Assembly: GCA_905331475.1 (NCBI GenBank)
Contig: CAJNYU010002647.1
Coordinates: 1 to 64,000 of the forward strand
Direction of reading: 5' to 3'
DNA from: Rotaria socialis
Lineage: Eukaryota; Rotifera; Eurotatoria; Philodinida; Philodinidae
Length of the DNA stretch: 64,000 nucleotides
This document shows, in pieces, positions 51,823-64,000 of the stretch. Position numbers and translations under genes: made by a program. The notes under the pieces are model-generated. The model was not told the DNA's origin and made no database searches. It was given only the letters and a program-made list of their open reading frames with translations. The stretch's first letter is position 1. The number at the start of each line of letters is the position of its first letter.

Positions 51823-54800
51823 CTAGTCTTTACGATTAGTACGATGACGACGATGTGATGATTGAGCACTACCAGGTGGGTTTGTATTTGTATTGGACTC
51901 TTTTAAATGATGTTCGATATTCGTGCGAGCTTTTTGAAGAACATCTAACGTCGGTCGGACTAAAACAAAGAAAAACAACATCAAATTAGACTTATTTATC
52001 ATAATCTAATACGAAATTTATCATGATTTTCTTTTGATTAATATTTTAATAAAAATGCACCATTGAATTATAGTGTTTCCATTTCGGAAAAATATATTCT
52101 TCTATAAATTCAATATGATATTAGCGTCTTATCAGTTGATGTCTATGATAATCTAACTTTTTGACAGTTTATACATTATGATTATCGTGTGCAGTCTACT
52201 GCTTACATTGCAGGACATCCTTAATGCTCTAGTTCAGCATAGTATGAACAAAAAAAGTCTTTCCAACTTTTGTATGACCATGTCATATAGGTCAAAACTA
52301 AAGAGAAGCTTTTGAGTAGATTCTTGCTTGCAAGTCGTAAATTTTGCTAATAGCATAAGTTTAATCAAGTTTCGTTGTTAAATTAGGATACTGCTCTAAG
52401 TTAAACTGATTTTCAGCGGCAGTTTGCAAATGTCGAACAAAAATCTACTTATTTTTTATTTCAAAAACAGATGATTACGTCAAAAGTAAATCTTCGTTTG
52501 AAATTCTTTCCGAATATAGCTATATAATGTCGTTCTAGAGAACTCTGGCTACCTATTCGTAAGAACTGCAAAATGATCATTCAAATGATAAACAGGAATT
52601 GTTCAAGCAATTTTTAGTTTCGTAGAAAATATTTTCGCTGTATTTCTAAACATTTTAATGGTATTGGCAAGTTTTAATGATTCTCAAATTCAAAGAAGGC
52701 TGTCTCTCATGTGAAATAATAGATTTTCTCTTAAGTTTAACATAACAGTAAAGACAAATTTCTATATATAAAAGATTTAGTTTTGTACTTCAACTACAAA
52801 GAAAACTATCTTCTGCCTACTTATATCAGTAATCATGAAAAATGAGTCTGTAATTTTATCATTCTGCATTCAATATTTATGAAATATATCCTACGAGTTA
52901 TTATATTGCTATTACATTAAAAACGTATTTCTAATATTATTTTTTCAAGGCGGTCCTTATTAGTCTTTTTTGTAATTTGCCATCCAAGACGATGGAACCC
53001 ATCTAAGCGGAAATAGGTTATATTCTCTGTAGACTATCACGTAAAATGTGCTAAAAATAGTGTCATGTCAAAACGTTCTTTCTACATTCTGATCTCATTT
53101 TTACCTTGATTTACTTCTTTTCATTCATAATTCATTTTCTTATTTACGAATTACGAAGAAAGTTTGATTCAACAAGATAAAAGCATAGTTAAAATAAAAT
53201 AGTCAAAACATAAAAAGTGCCATAAATTCATCATAATCAATAAGCTAAAGAATAAACAACCACAAATACACACAAAACATAGTGAAAAGCAAACAAAAAC
53301 AATTCGTGAATACTACATCAACTACACCAAACACATGCAACTACATTTAATAAACTATAATATCAGTGAATTTAGTTATTTGATTGGTGAATGGTATTTT
53401 TTTTTTGATTTGTATCAACAAAAATAAAAACTTACGTAACAATGCCAAACATTCGCCTGTGTCGGCTTTTCTACGATTTGCTTTCTGCAATAATTCATAT
53501 TAAATAAGGAAACGAATATTGATTAATCTCTTCGTATAAGCTTTTTTTTAAAGAGATTGAGAAAAAAGAAAAACAAGGAAAACCCAGAAAATTGTTTTTC
53601 TGATTTTTTTATTTTACTTTATTTGATTTTAATAACTTACCGTCAATTGAGCGAGTAGTTGATCTAAATGACTGGATTGTTCTCGATATTTTTGTTTTAG
53701 AGTTTGAATATCTTGGACATATTTCTTTTGATGCCATAAAAGACGTTTATTCTAAAAATGAAGAAAATTAAATAAAAGAGAAGAAAATTTTCATTAATAT
53801 TAAATACTTCTTCAGCAAGACGATAATCGACAAAGATATGTTCATTATATTGATTTTTCTCTGGTAGATCATGTTGCCAGTATGCTTCAATTAAATCAAG
53901 AATATGTGTTAAACGTTCATCTATTGACTTGAAACGTTCTTCAAATGACCGTATTGTTAAATCAGTAAGTGATGAATTCTATTAAAGAATTGAAAACAGA
54001 AATATTAGAAATAGTTAGTTCATTCAAGATTCACAAATTATCTTTTCATTTCAATGGCTATACATATCTTCTGAAAGTTTTTGCTCTAACGAAAAATACT
54101 AATATTGAGTTTTCTCTTAAATTTTTGCAGCAAATCTTAATAGTTACAGAGACTTCTTCTTTTGAAAATTCCAATTCTATTGATATACATGAGACTAAGA
54201 ATATGTCAAATTATTTAAATGCTACACTCTATTAACGCGTCATTCTATAATTTTCTTCATAAAGTTGCTTTGTAGAAGTTAAAAACTAATTTTGAAGCTA
54301 ATCTTCAGTTTTCTAATTTGCAAAATTTTCAATCTTCACTCTTATTCTCTAGCTATCTATAGAAAATTTTGTTTAAAGTCAAGATCAAATTAATTTTATC
54401 TGTTACAAACAATTATCCTTGTTGCCTTTTTTAAATCTACATACCATTTTTTCACCAAGTTTTTCTTTTAATTCAGGAAAAATTGCCTTCAAATCAAATT
54501 TAATATCCTGTATCAATTGGCGAAGTTCATTATGAGCTTGAATTTCACCAATAATATATCGTTGTGTAGGAACTGAAAATGAAAATAAAATCAGTCTATC
54601 TAAAATCATCTTCAAAACAAAACGTTCAACATACTTCGTTGTTCAGTTTCTCCAACATATTGTTGTCGAAATTCAACCTGATCAAATTCAACAGAAGATG
54701 AACCTATAGGTCTTATACGATGTTCGTCAATCAGTGTTGATGATGATATATTCTCAGCTCCAACTAAACCAGAAGTATCAATGATACGTAGGTCAGGATA

Positions 54801-57800
54801 TGAAACTCCACGACCAGAGAATGTAAATTCACGTGGTGTTCTTGATCGACGTAGGCTTTCATCTAATCTTGCTTGTAATTCTTTTTGTTTTTCCATACTA
54901 ACTTCAAGATCAAGACGAAGAAGACGTATTGCTTCTAATAATTGAGCTAATTCACTTTTTCCAACGGCGATTTCAGTTGTGTTACCTAAAATAGTTAATT
55001 GAAATAAAACGATTCGATAAAAGAATGAGCATATTCGTACCAGAGTTATGAAGTTTTCGTTCCAATATTTCAAATTCACTTTTATAATGACTCTTAGCAG
55101 ATTCCCCACGTTCGATTTCTTGTTGCAAACGTTTTATTTCAGCAGTTAATCTAGATGAGAAAATTTTTCGTTTTTCTTTTTTATGATTATTTCAGTAGGA
55201 TTTATATTTATATTACTGTCGATTATTGTCTTCGACTTTCTCATATCGCAGTTGGTATGATTTGAGAGAATCAATCTGTAAACGTGCTTGTTTTAATTCA
55301 TTGTCCATTTGAAGAATTCCGCTAGTTAATTCTTGACGAATTTGATCACATTCACTACGATAACGTTCAGCGTCTGTATTTACTCGTTCCAAACTGAAAA
55401 TCAAATCAATATGATTGAAGAATTTTCTTTTATTGGCAGAATTAAACAATCAAACTGCTCAGAGAGATTAATATTTCGGTCGATTTTTTTATTTTGATGG
55501 ACATCCGCCATATGAAATATTCAGAGCATTGTTTTAAGGAATCTATTTTCTCGAGTAAAGTTTAATCTATAAAGAGTTTTATGTAGTATTAAAGAATAGA
55601 AACTAATTTTATAGAGGCAACACATCGAGTGGATTGCTGTTATCATAATACACTGACTAGATTATTCTATAATAATATTGAGTTGACCATCTTTTAAGAC
55701 GTAGAGGACGATTTTCGCCAACATAATTATTTTCGTTTTTGTATATTTAACTTACTTGTTAATTTTAAGCGTAAGTTCTTTAATTTGTTCACCTCTCTTA
55801 TTGAAATCAGCATTTAATTTTTGGAATTGATCTTCTTTTTCCTGAATCTGTCGTTGAAATTCATTGGTATCTGTTGCGCTACTCAATGCACTATCTTTTT
55901 TAGCCAATGATGTTTCTAAACATGAATATAAAATGAATGTTAACTGAATATTTACAAAAAATTTAAAAAATTCATCTATTGTAACATGTCATGTGCTTAT
56001 GTGATCGTTAGAAAAAAAGAATCGCATATTTTATCTTTGCAGTCTGAGCAAAGAAAAACTTGTAGAGCAGATGAATAGCAATCGGTATTAAAAGAAGTGA
56101 TTCGTGTAGAAGGTAAAAGAAGCTTAATCAATAATCGAAAGGTGCTAGATAATCATGGTGAAATTACGATGTATGATCGTCTAGGTTTTCTCTTTCTCTG
56201 TCTGTCTAGAATATTGATGACAATATTATAGTATGAAAATAAAAAACAAATCATTTATTTAAATCAGTATACTTTTTTTCGTTTCACTTTCTTGTAGTAC
56301 ATCAATATCTAAATTAATAACATAGTCATCAATCGGATCAATTAAATGTTGTTTTCTTTCATCGAATATGGGCAAATGAGTATCGTATTTCTAGTTAAAA
56401 GAAAAAAAAATTAATTTGAAGGTGAAATATAGATCAAATCTAACTTTGAACATCTGTTCGTATCTTTTTAATTGTTTTTTGGCTTGTTCAACAGAAATCT
56501 GTTGTTCTTGAAGAACTTTTTCATAGTTTTGTTGCATTTTTCTATTATGCTCAATTGTTTTATAGAGTTTTTTAAGTTCATTTTTAAGTAAATTTGATTC
56601 AGATTGGTATGTGTCAATAACAAGATTGAGATTCTAAAACGAAAAGAAGTTTTTCTTGATTGTTTAATAATTCAAGTTGATTGAAAATTGTTTGTTATAT
56701 ATTATTCAGTAAGCATTGCCAGCTTAACTCCAAAAAATGTTCTTTAAACAGTACTCAAATATTCTTTTTGTGTACTCAAAAACGAAAGTGAGTACACTAT
56801 AGAAGCGGTCAGTGTGTCCGGCTGTTTACACGATAACTCCTGAAAGGCTTATCAGATTGCCATGAAATTTTGTGCACAGCATTATCTCATCAATATCTCG
56901 GTCGAGTTCGAAGATGAAAATAATCCGTCGAGGATTTACTGAGTTACAGCAAGAAATATCATTATTTTCTATGCAAATATTGACCTATTCCAATTTTCGC
57001 AAATCAAAATCTTGTCATAGTAAAAATGAAAACTCAACTATTAGACACCATTCGATAGAGAATTTCATGGGCTATAAAATAATACTAAATTATAGGGGTA
57101 AATATGCTGCGTTTGAAATTCCCTCAATACCTTAGTGTCAAAAAACTATGAAAAACTCACGTATATCGACAATTTGCCTGTATAATATGTGTTTATTTCC
57201 CATAGAACTAACGTTGTTTCTATGAAGTAGATATAACTTGTCAAGAGTTCTAAATGATGACATATTATAGAGACAAATATGGTGCATTTAACGTTTCCTC
57301 AATATTGCACTTCCCAAAAACTATGAAAAACTGATGCATACTGACACTGTTGGTCAATTCTTTCAGACAGTTTGATCAAAATCAATCTGTCGGTAATTAT
57401 GTTTCATTTTTGTGTACTCAAAAACAAAAGTGAGTACACTATAGAAGCGGTCAGTGTGTCCGATCGTTCGGCCGTTTACATGATATAGCTCCTGAAAGGC
57501 TGATCCGATTGTCATGAAATTTTGTACACAGAATGATCTCATTAATATCTCAGTCGAATTCGAAGATGAGAGGGATCCGTCAAGAAATGGCTGAGTTATC
57601 GAAAAAATTGTCAGTATTGACCAGACCATCCGTGATGGCGGGGGGGGGGATNTTATAGGGGTAAATATGCTGCGTTTGAAATTCCCTCAAAAACAAAATT
57701 TTTTTTTCTCAGTATTATTCACAACATATATAAATCGACACAGTTTTTGCAGTACACATAACAATCGGATGCAAATCCGATGTTTCCGCATTTATTTATT

Positions 57801-60800
57801 TTTAGAATACAATAGGAAAAGTCAAGACGCTGATGGAAATACTCCGATCTCACTTATTGACTTTTAGACATTAGAAAGTTAAGAAATACGTTATGAATCA
57901 TTTTTAAACTAGATTCTTTCAATGTTGAAAACACAAAGTCTATAAGCATAACTCAATTATCTCTATCTATGAAACAAATTCTACTCAATTTCCGTAATTC
58001 TAGTCCCTTAAACTCATATATTTACCTGTATTTGTTGATTAAGTTTGTCTATTGTTGGTGATTGAATTATATCTGATGTCTTAATTCGAACACGCATTTG
58101 CAGTTGTTGAATAAATTTACGTTGATTATGAATCATTTCTTTAAGTTCATCGATATTTCTGATCTCGGTGAGATCATCACTTCTTTTATTTAAATCCATG
58201 TGACCGATTATAATTGAATCATCGGCGCTACGTCGACGCTGTCGAACAGATAATTCTATTAAACCTAAATAATACAAGCATATGTTAGTCAAGTTTTTAT
58301 ACTTTAAAAAACGTTTGATCTAGGATTCGTTCATAGGCGATTCTGTTACTAGTAAAAAATTTTAAAGTGAACAGATGGATTTTAAGTTCTTATCTATACA
58401 TATCTGTTTGCTCCTATCAGAAAAGCATCATTCATGAGAGTCAGAGATAATTGAAACAAATCTAATAACTATTTGATTAAAACTGAGTTGAGAAAAACGG
58501 GCATGCTCATAGTTTTTAATGAAAGATAACAGAAACATTTTTCAAAGTGATTCGGAGTGGAAATCATATGACTTTGCTTTGCCTCACTTTTAATTGAGAA
58601 TAAATATTTGTTGCAGCTATTTTTTGAATATTTGACTTTTGCATGAATAACGGTAGCTAATCATGAAAGCTGAGTTAGTTTGAGCAATGATTAAAGAGGA
58701 AATTTTCTTGCTAATACATTAAAACGATTATCCTATGAAGAAAATATACGCACCAGCTTCGTAGAGCATCTTTTGATATTTATTTAATTCTCGATGATAA
58801 TTTCTCGATTGATGTTCACTTCGACCAAGTTGTTCTGTAAGGCGTGCTAATTTCGTTTGCCATTCGATATTTGAATGTTCCAATAATGCTATCGTGGATT
58901 TAATATTTTTCGTTGGATACTCCGTGCCGATTGATGATAAACCGTTATGTAATGCGCTAAGATTTTGTTCTAATTTCCGTAGACAGAGAAAGAGAAGTTA
59001 AAAAGGAAGCAAAAGTGCGTGAGTAATCACATTAATCAATAGTAAACAAGTCACGAAAGACAATATAAGCAGTGCAAAAGTATTAAAATATTAGGGGAAA
59101 TAGGAAAGCAAAAGATGATAATAATATACAACAGCAAATACTAAGTAAAGACCTGATGATGATCTTGAATTATTATTGAATTTAGCTGGACGAGAATCGT
59201 TAGCACGACTTTGTTGAGTTTTTAATTTACCCAACTCATCCTTATAATCGGCTAATTCAATAGCTAATTCAGCTCGTGTGTTTGAACCATGAATATCGAT
59301 TAATGCATCGAGTTTACGCCATAAAACTTGACAAACATATTTTTGACGCGTAAGTTCATCTCGAACTTCGACTGATTGTTTGTGTAATTCCGTAAGGGAA
59401 GGATTTTTGTCTGCAGATATTTAAGTACGATTATTTTCATAATTGTAAAAAGGGTTTTTTCATTAGTTTTCTTTTTTTTCGTGTATTAAAAACTTACTTT
59501 TCAGTTGTTCATTTAAAGTTTCAATATGTTGTAAAGCAACATCAAGCTCATATAAAAGTTCTTCACGATTTAACTGATCAATATTAGAACTTACTAGAAT
59601 GAAATTTAGCATTAATAAATCAAATGTCGATTATCAATATTATAATCGTCTCTTGAATAAAACATAGAAAAAAATGTTACTATTAAAACCTCTTTATATT
59701 ATTTAAGTAAGCTAAATACAAAACTTTTCAATACTAAATCAATTTTTAAAAGCTAGCAAACAAAAATAATCATGACGATTTTCTTTTTTTCTTTTCGATC
59801 CCTTAACAAGAACGTAGCTGCTAATTCTGTCACTTACCACGAGTTTTTGATCTATGAATAACAGTTGTTGTACTGGGCTAGAAAAAATATTTAGTTCAGA
59901 TTATATTTATGCACATTGTAAAAAAAACGTACCATTTTATTTCCTCTTTGTAGATCTTTCAATTGATTTCTTAGATCCTCTATTTCCTATAAATATACTT
60001 ATTTAGATGCACAAACCTTTTTCTGTTTTTCGACGACGCTTTCTTACTCGCTCTTTTTTCTGCATGTCGACTTGTAATGATACATTTGTGAGTGCAGGTC
60101 GACTGGAATACACTGTGTCAGAAGTTGATTCAGCAGTAAATCTTCTATCAAATTCTTTTAGTTTTTTTTGATTGTAATCATTAACTTCACATAGTTTCTA
60201 AAGCAAAGCAGTATTTTTTTAAGATCTACTTTCATTTAGTCTTTTTTTTCTTACATTGATCTCTCGATCTTTATCCAATATTGTTTGTTGTAATGTTGCA
60301 ATTAATCGATCACGATTTTCTAAATCAGATTTGAGCTTGCCATCCATGATCTAAAGAAAAAAAATGAATTCAATATAAAAAAAAATGACAAGTTAAAATT
60401 ATTTATTTAAATCGCTACGGAAAATTATTTGACTATAATCTCTTTCAAAATTACTACGGGCTTGACGAGTACTCTCCAATTCTTCTTCAGTTGCAAATAT
60501 GTAATGAATTTTGAAGATTCTCAAAACGAGATCGTATAGATTCTTTTATCATTTTCACGCCAAGAAAGTGTCAAAATTTGTGGTTGTTGCTGATAGAAAC
60601 AAGATATTTTTTGTTCTTCCTTTTTTCTCCTACATACCAAACCCGGTGAGTAGTCAAAAAATATCTTTGCTTCTGCTTCTTCTTCTCTCTCTCTCTCTCA
60701 CTCTTTTCTTTTCTCTATATTTCTGTAGTCAGTAAATGTGAAAAATCGCGTTGTGCTTTTCTAGCACTCGTTAAAAAGAATGATAGTAAACTCGTGATGA

Positions 60801-63800
60801 AGTGCCAGAAAAAAAAAGCCCTAGACATCTTATGTGTACAGTTCTGACAAATGTGCATGTGCACATTTTTCTTACTTCATCTTTAGTAGTAGATTGATTT
60901 TCTTTCTAAATAAAATTCAAATGCAATATTTCTCTACTGAACTTGATCAAATGAACACAGCATGCTCTTTCTTTTTCATGCTTTTCTGCTATGATTTTAC
61001 CTGAATTGGTTTTTCTTTTTCGAATTTTTCGTTTAGCGCATCGATGATACTTTGATAATGTTCACGCTGTTCAAATGAACATCCACCGCCGCTTTTCTAG
61101 TAAAATTGTAAACATAGAAAAACATAATAATTCGTTAAATAATATTTACTCTTTCCATTTCTAAATCTTTTATTTGATTCAAATAAATCTATAAGACAAG
61201 AATTATAATATCCGTGTAATTACTATTTATCATCCTACTTCGTTATCTTGAAGAATGCTTGTAAAATTAATATTCAAAGAATTATATTTTTGTACGAGAT
61301 CATCAATTTCAAGTTGTTGTGTCTAAAAGAAATATGAATAAAACAAAAAATAATTGTAAATTTAAAATCTTCTACATAATTTGTTTGTTCAGCGTGTTGT
61401 AATTGTTCCTGTACTTTACTAACTCTACGTTCATAATCTTGAATCGTTACTTTTAATTCACTGATATGATGTTGATGTTCATTAATAATTGATGTTTTTT
61501 CATCAAGTAATCGTTGGCGGTATGAAATGTCCTGCTGTAATGCTTCGATAGTACCACTATGTGAATTATCAACCTAGTATAAAAAATGAAGAACAAATCT
61601 TTTACATCGAAATTTTTTTTTTCAAATAACTGGTTTGATTTCTTGACGAAGCTGTTCGATTTGTTGCTCTTTCTCTTGTAGGCTATCACGGTATGTTTGA
61701 ATCTCTTCTTCCAATTGTTGGTAGCGAATCTAGTAAGAATTTTAAAAAGAATCATAAATATATTTGTTTTTTGCGGATAGATAAATATACGTTTAATTTT
61801 ATTTGAAAATCTGTTCGTGAATTATCAACAGGAGAAGGATCGGCTTGAAGTTTCTATTACCAAATAGAATATGTTAGATTATAGTTAAATTTATTTATAA
61901 AACTTACTTGAATGAAAATATTTCTTTGAGCAAGTTCTTGTTCAAGTTGATAGATCTTAATAAATATATAAAATGATATTCATTCTTTTCTTATCTTATA
62001 GAATATGTAAATAGTGATTCTCTTATCATGAATGAGAATTTCAACTCGTTCAAATTTTATTCGATGATAAAAATATCTTTCTGTTTGGTTCATGTTATAT
62101 ATTTTCAATAATTATTTTTAGTTTCACTATAGGTTGCCCAGTATGAGCAAAGATTTGTTTTTTTTTATACAAAAGACAACATGATTATTGTTGTAGTGTA
62201 TACAAATAAAATTCGAAATGATATTCAAAAGTGTTACTAATAATTTTACTCAATTAGTTTAACTTCTCAGAGCTTTTCAGTTACTTTATTTTATAGATCT
62301 TGTTTCAATAAACGTCTCATTCAATTCATCACTAAAAGTTGATTTCTGGAAGTTTAAAAAACGATGAGCAGAGAGAATACTAAAATCTAGGAGTGTGTCA
62401 AAGGATCTCTTTATAAAACATTAAATGAAAAACTAAATATTGAAAAACAAAATAGTAATACCAATGCTAATTGTTCAATGCATAGTGGAATTTACGGATC
62501 TAGCCTATTCTTTCATGTATATATAAATAAACAAAAAGTTTTCTTTTTGCCGATATTTTATCGTTCAAAAAAAAATAATAATCAAAAGACTTGAAATTTA
62601 TCAACAACAAAGAAGAAACAAATATTCTAATAGTAAGTTTGGAATTATATGATAGATGTATTTCATTTTCCATAATATATTTTTTAATAGCTATTTTAAA
62701 ATAAAAAATAAACTGCATTAGGGAAAAAAAGACTTTCATTTTTAAAAATTACCTTTACTGATGTTTTCTCTTTCTTTTCTGAGTAGAAACTTGAAGAGAG
62801 TCTTTCGTTTGAGTATGTTCGATAAATGAAAATTTTGAGTCAAGGAATAATGGTAGGAGTAATAGCATTTACATCAGTTTCTTTCATTCTTTTTTCTTTT
62901 TTTTTACTATTGAAAGCAATCAATCAATATGAAATGAAAAATAGAGAACGAAGAGCTTCAAGAGCATTTTTTGATTCTTAAGTTTATGTTGAACAACTAT
63001 GATTGACATTTTTTTTGTTTCTATGTACCTCTTTGATTTTTCTCTTGCCTAACAATTGCTCATTGTTTGCGTTGTACTTGGCCTATACATCATGAATAGG
63101 TTCATAGTAGCAAGCAAAAACTAGTATAAATATCACTTTTTTTCCTAAAAATATTTTCTCTCTTAAATATGTATGTATGTACATATATATATATATATTA
63201 AGATTTCTGATTCTAAACTTTCGCTAATGATTTCAAGGTAGTATGATCGAAACTTACATTATCTGAATAGGCTTCAAGCTCGTGTTTGTACTGAAAAAAG
63301 ACGAAAAAAGGATTTTAATGAAAAGAAAGCATCGTTTCGATGAATATACCTGGTTGATTTGTGTTTCGTAGATTTTATTTTGACTTTCGAATTTCTATTA
63401 TAAATAAAATACAGTAAAGTTACAAACAAATAGTTGAAATTATTGATTTAACTTACTTTGATCCGATCATTTTGTGTATTTAATTGACTTGTATATTGCT
63501 TTGATATTTCATGTTTAATAGCTCGATTTGCTTCTTCTGCTCTATTGAGATCTTCTCTGAAATGACCAATATCGACTTCATAATTCTATGGAAAAAAAAC
63601 TATGATAGACAAACAAAAATAATAATAATAAACGACTAACTTGCATCACTTCATGTGCTTTGTGTAAATCATGTTGAACTTTCTGCAATTGACTTTCAAG
63701 CTATGCGAATGAATGGATGTATTAATATATATTTAGATGAGTTGCAAAAAAAACATGAAATTTTACATTAGTAATTGTAAGACTCTTTGTTACAATTTCA

Positions 63801-64000
63801 GTCTCAGCAGTCTGTTTTTCTATCATAAGACTCTAAAGTATAACAGTACTCAAATGATATTTAATTAAGATAGAAATTCGATCACTCACGTCGATTTCAT
63901 TTTGCGTAGCTTCGCTTAATTTACTATAACGATCAACATACTTAAGAGGAAAAGAAGATTTTTCTGTTTGATATATATATATGTATATGACACGGAAAGA
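51823..64000 (-). CDS. 3' part of a very large coiled-coil protein, possibly a centrosomal scaffold; runs off the window
   Basis: About 34 short exons on the minus strand between 64000 and the TAG at 51823; the 5' end is outside. Nearly all exons translate to heptad-rich coiled coil (e.g. LQLRDELNRAE-like runs, LNEKFEKEKPIQ, QLRQEI). Toward the C-terminus (54985-54640) is LLEAIRLLRLDLEVSMEKQK followed by REFTFSGRGVSYPDLR. A later exon pair (53975-53641) has YRLAEENKRLLWHQKKY, which weakly recalls the PACT element of pericentrin/AKAP9 (Y-x-x-AE-x-x-R-x-L-x-x-QKKY). The tail is RRHRTNRKD. Introns are mostly 45-70 bp, with larger ones at about 51965-53435, 56640-58020 and 61960-63255. The centrosomal guess is inference; generic coiled coil is certain. 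Confidence 0.7.
56775..57130 (+). repeat. Copy of the GTGTACTC-family repeat in a coiled-coil gene intron
   Basis: Opens with TGTGTACTCAAAAACGAAAG and GTGAGTACAC, a subterminal hairpin, then GCGGTCAGTGTGTCCGG and CATGAAATTTTGTGCAC. It lies antisense within the intron between exons ending near 56640 and beginning near 58020. Confidence 0.8.
57400..57810 (+). repeat. Second copy of the GTGTACTC-family repeat in the same intron
   Basis: Same hairpin start (GTGTACTCAAAAACAAAAG, GAGTACAC) and 3' end with GCAGTACACATAACAATCGG and an ATCGGATgcAAATCCGAT palindrome. It contains a G homopolymer next to a single N (57652). It is about 635 bp from the first copy, a direct-repeat arrangement. Confidence 0.85.

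Overview
This is eukaryotic nuclear DNA from a compact, AT-rich invertebrate genome. Most introns are 45-65 bp with plain GT..AG ends. Codons are strongly A/T-ending. Gene families are animal ones (TM9SF, TENT4, NWD-type NACHT-WD40, rhodopsin-like GPCR, NUDT2-like). This combination, together with many single- or low-copy decayed foldback DNA elements, fits a bdelloid rotifer best. That placement is an inference; nothing in the window proves it. Exon-intron structures were read by hand from splice signals and reading-frame continuity, with no transcript support.

Layout. 1-3078: a repeat fragment, then no recognisable gene. 3079-4269 (+): five-exon DUF1295/steroid-reductase-like membrane enzyme. 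6635-7775 (+): two-exon secreted or membrane protein of unknown function. 9268-11892 (-): TENT4/Trf4-type non-canonical poly(A) polymerase. 13582-16863 (+): a TIR-domain gene fused to a C-terminal repeat region resembling a bacterial tandem repeat domain; its large intron carries an 893-bp Tc1/mariner-type element. 17905-22059 (-): three tandem paralogues of a diadenosine tetraphosphate (Ap4A) Nudix hydrolase, with a foldback repeat between copies 1 and 2. 22384-26643 (-): TM9SF nonaspanin. 27132-34309 (+): 11-exon DUF4062-NACHT-WD40 protein (NWD1/NWD2-like), divergent from TM9SF across 488 bp.

34385-40794 is a roughly 6.4-kb block bounded by a 111-bp inverted repeat. It contains a decayed array of homologous exon-like units, several hairpins and a 978-bp assembly gap. 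41027-42464 (-): a class A GPCR with an atypical DRY box. 42465-51822 is gene-poor and consists largely of nested foldback elements: one about 2.2 kb carrying a younger 641-bp insertion with perfect 100-bp arms and a separate ACGG-rich palindrome, a mariner-ended 1.3-kb element, and a short 27-bp-arm hairpin. 51823-64000 (-): the 3' part of a very large coiled-coil gene of about 34 exons, possibly a centrosomal scaffold, running off the window; one intron carries two copies of a repeat that also occurs at 43270 and at the window start.

There is no operon logic. The genes are independent and eukaryotic. The most notable points are the TIR plus bacterial-type-repeat gene, the triplicated Ap4A hydrolase, the exon-like repeat array inside the 6.4-kb inverted-repeat block, and the nested foldback elements.
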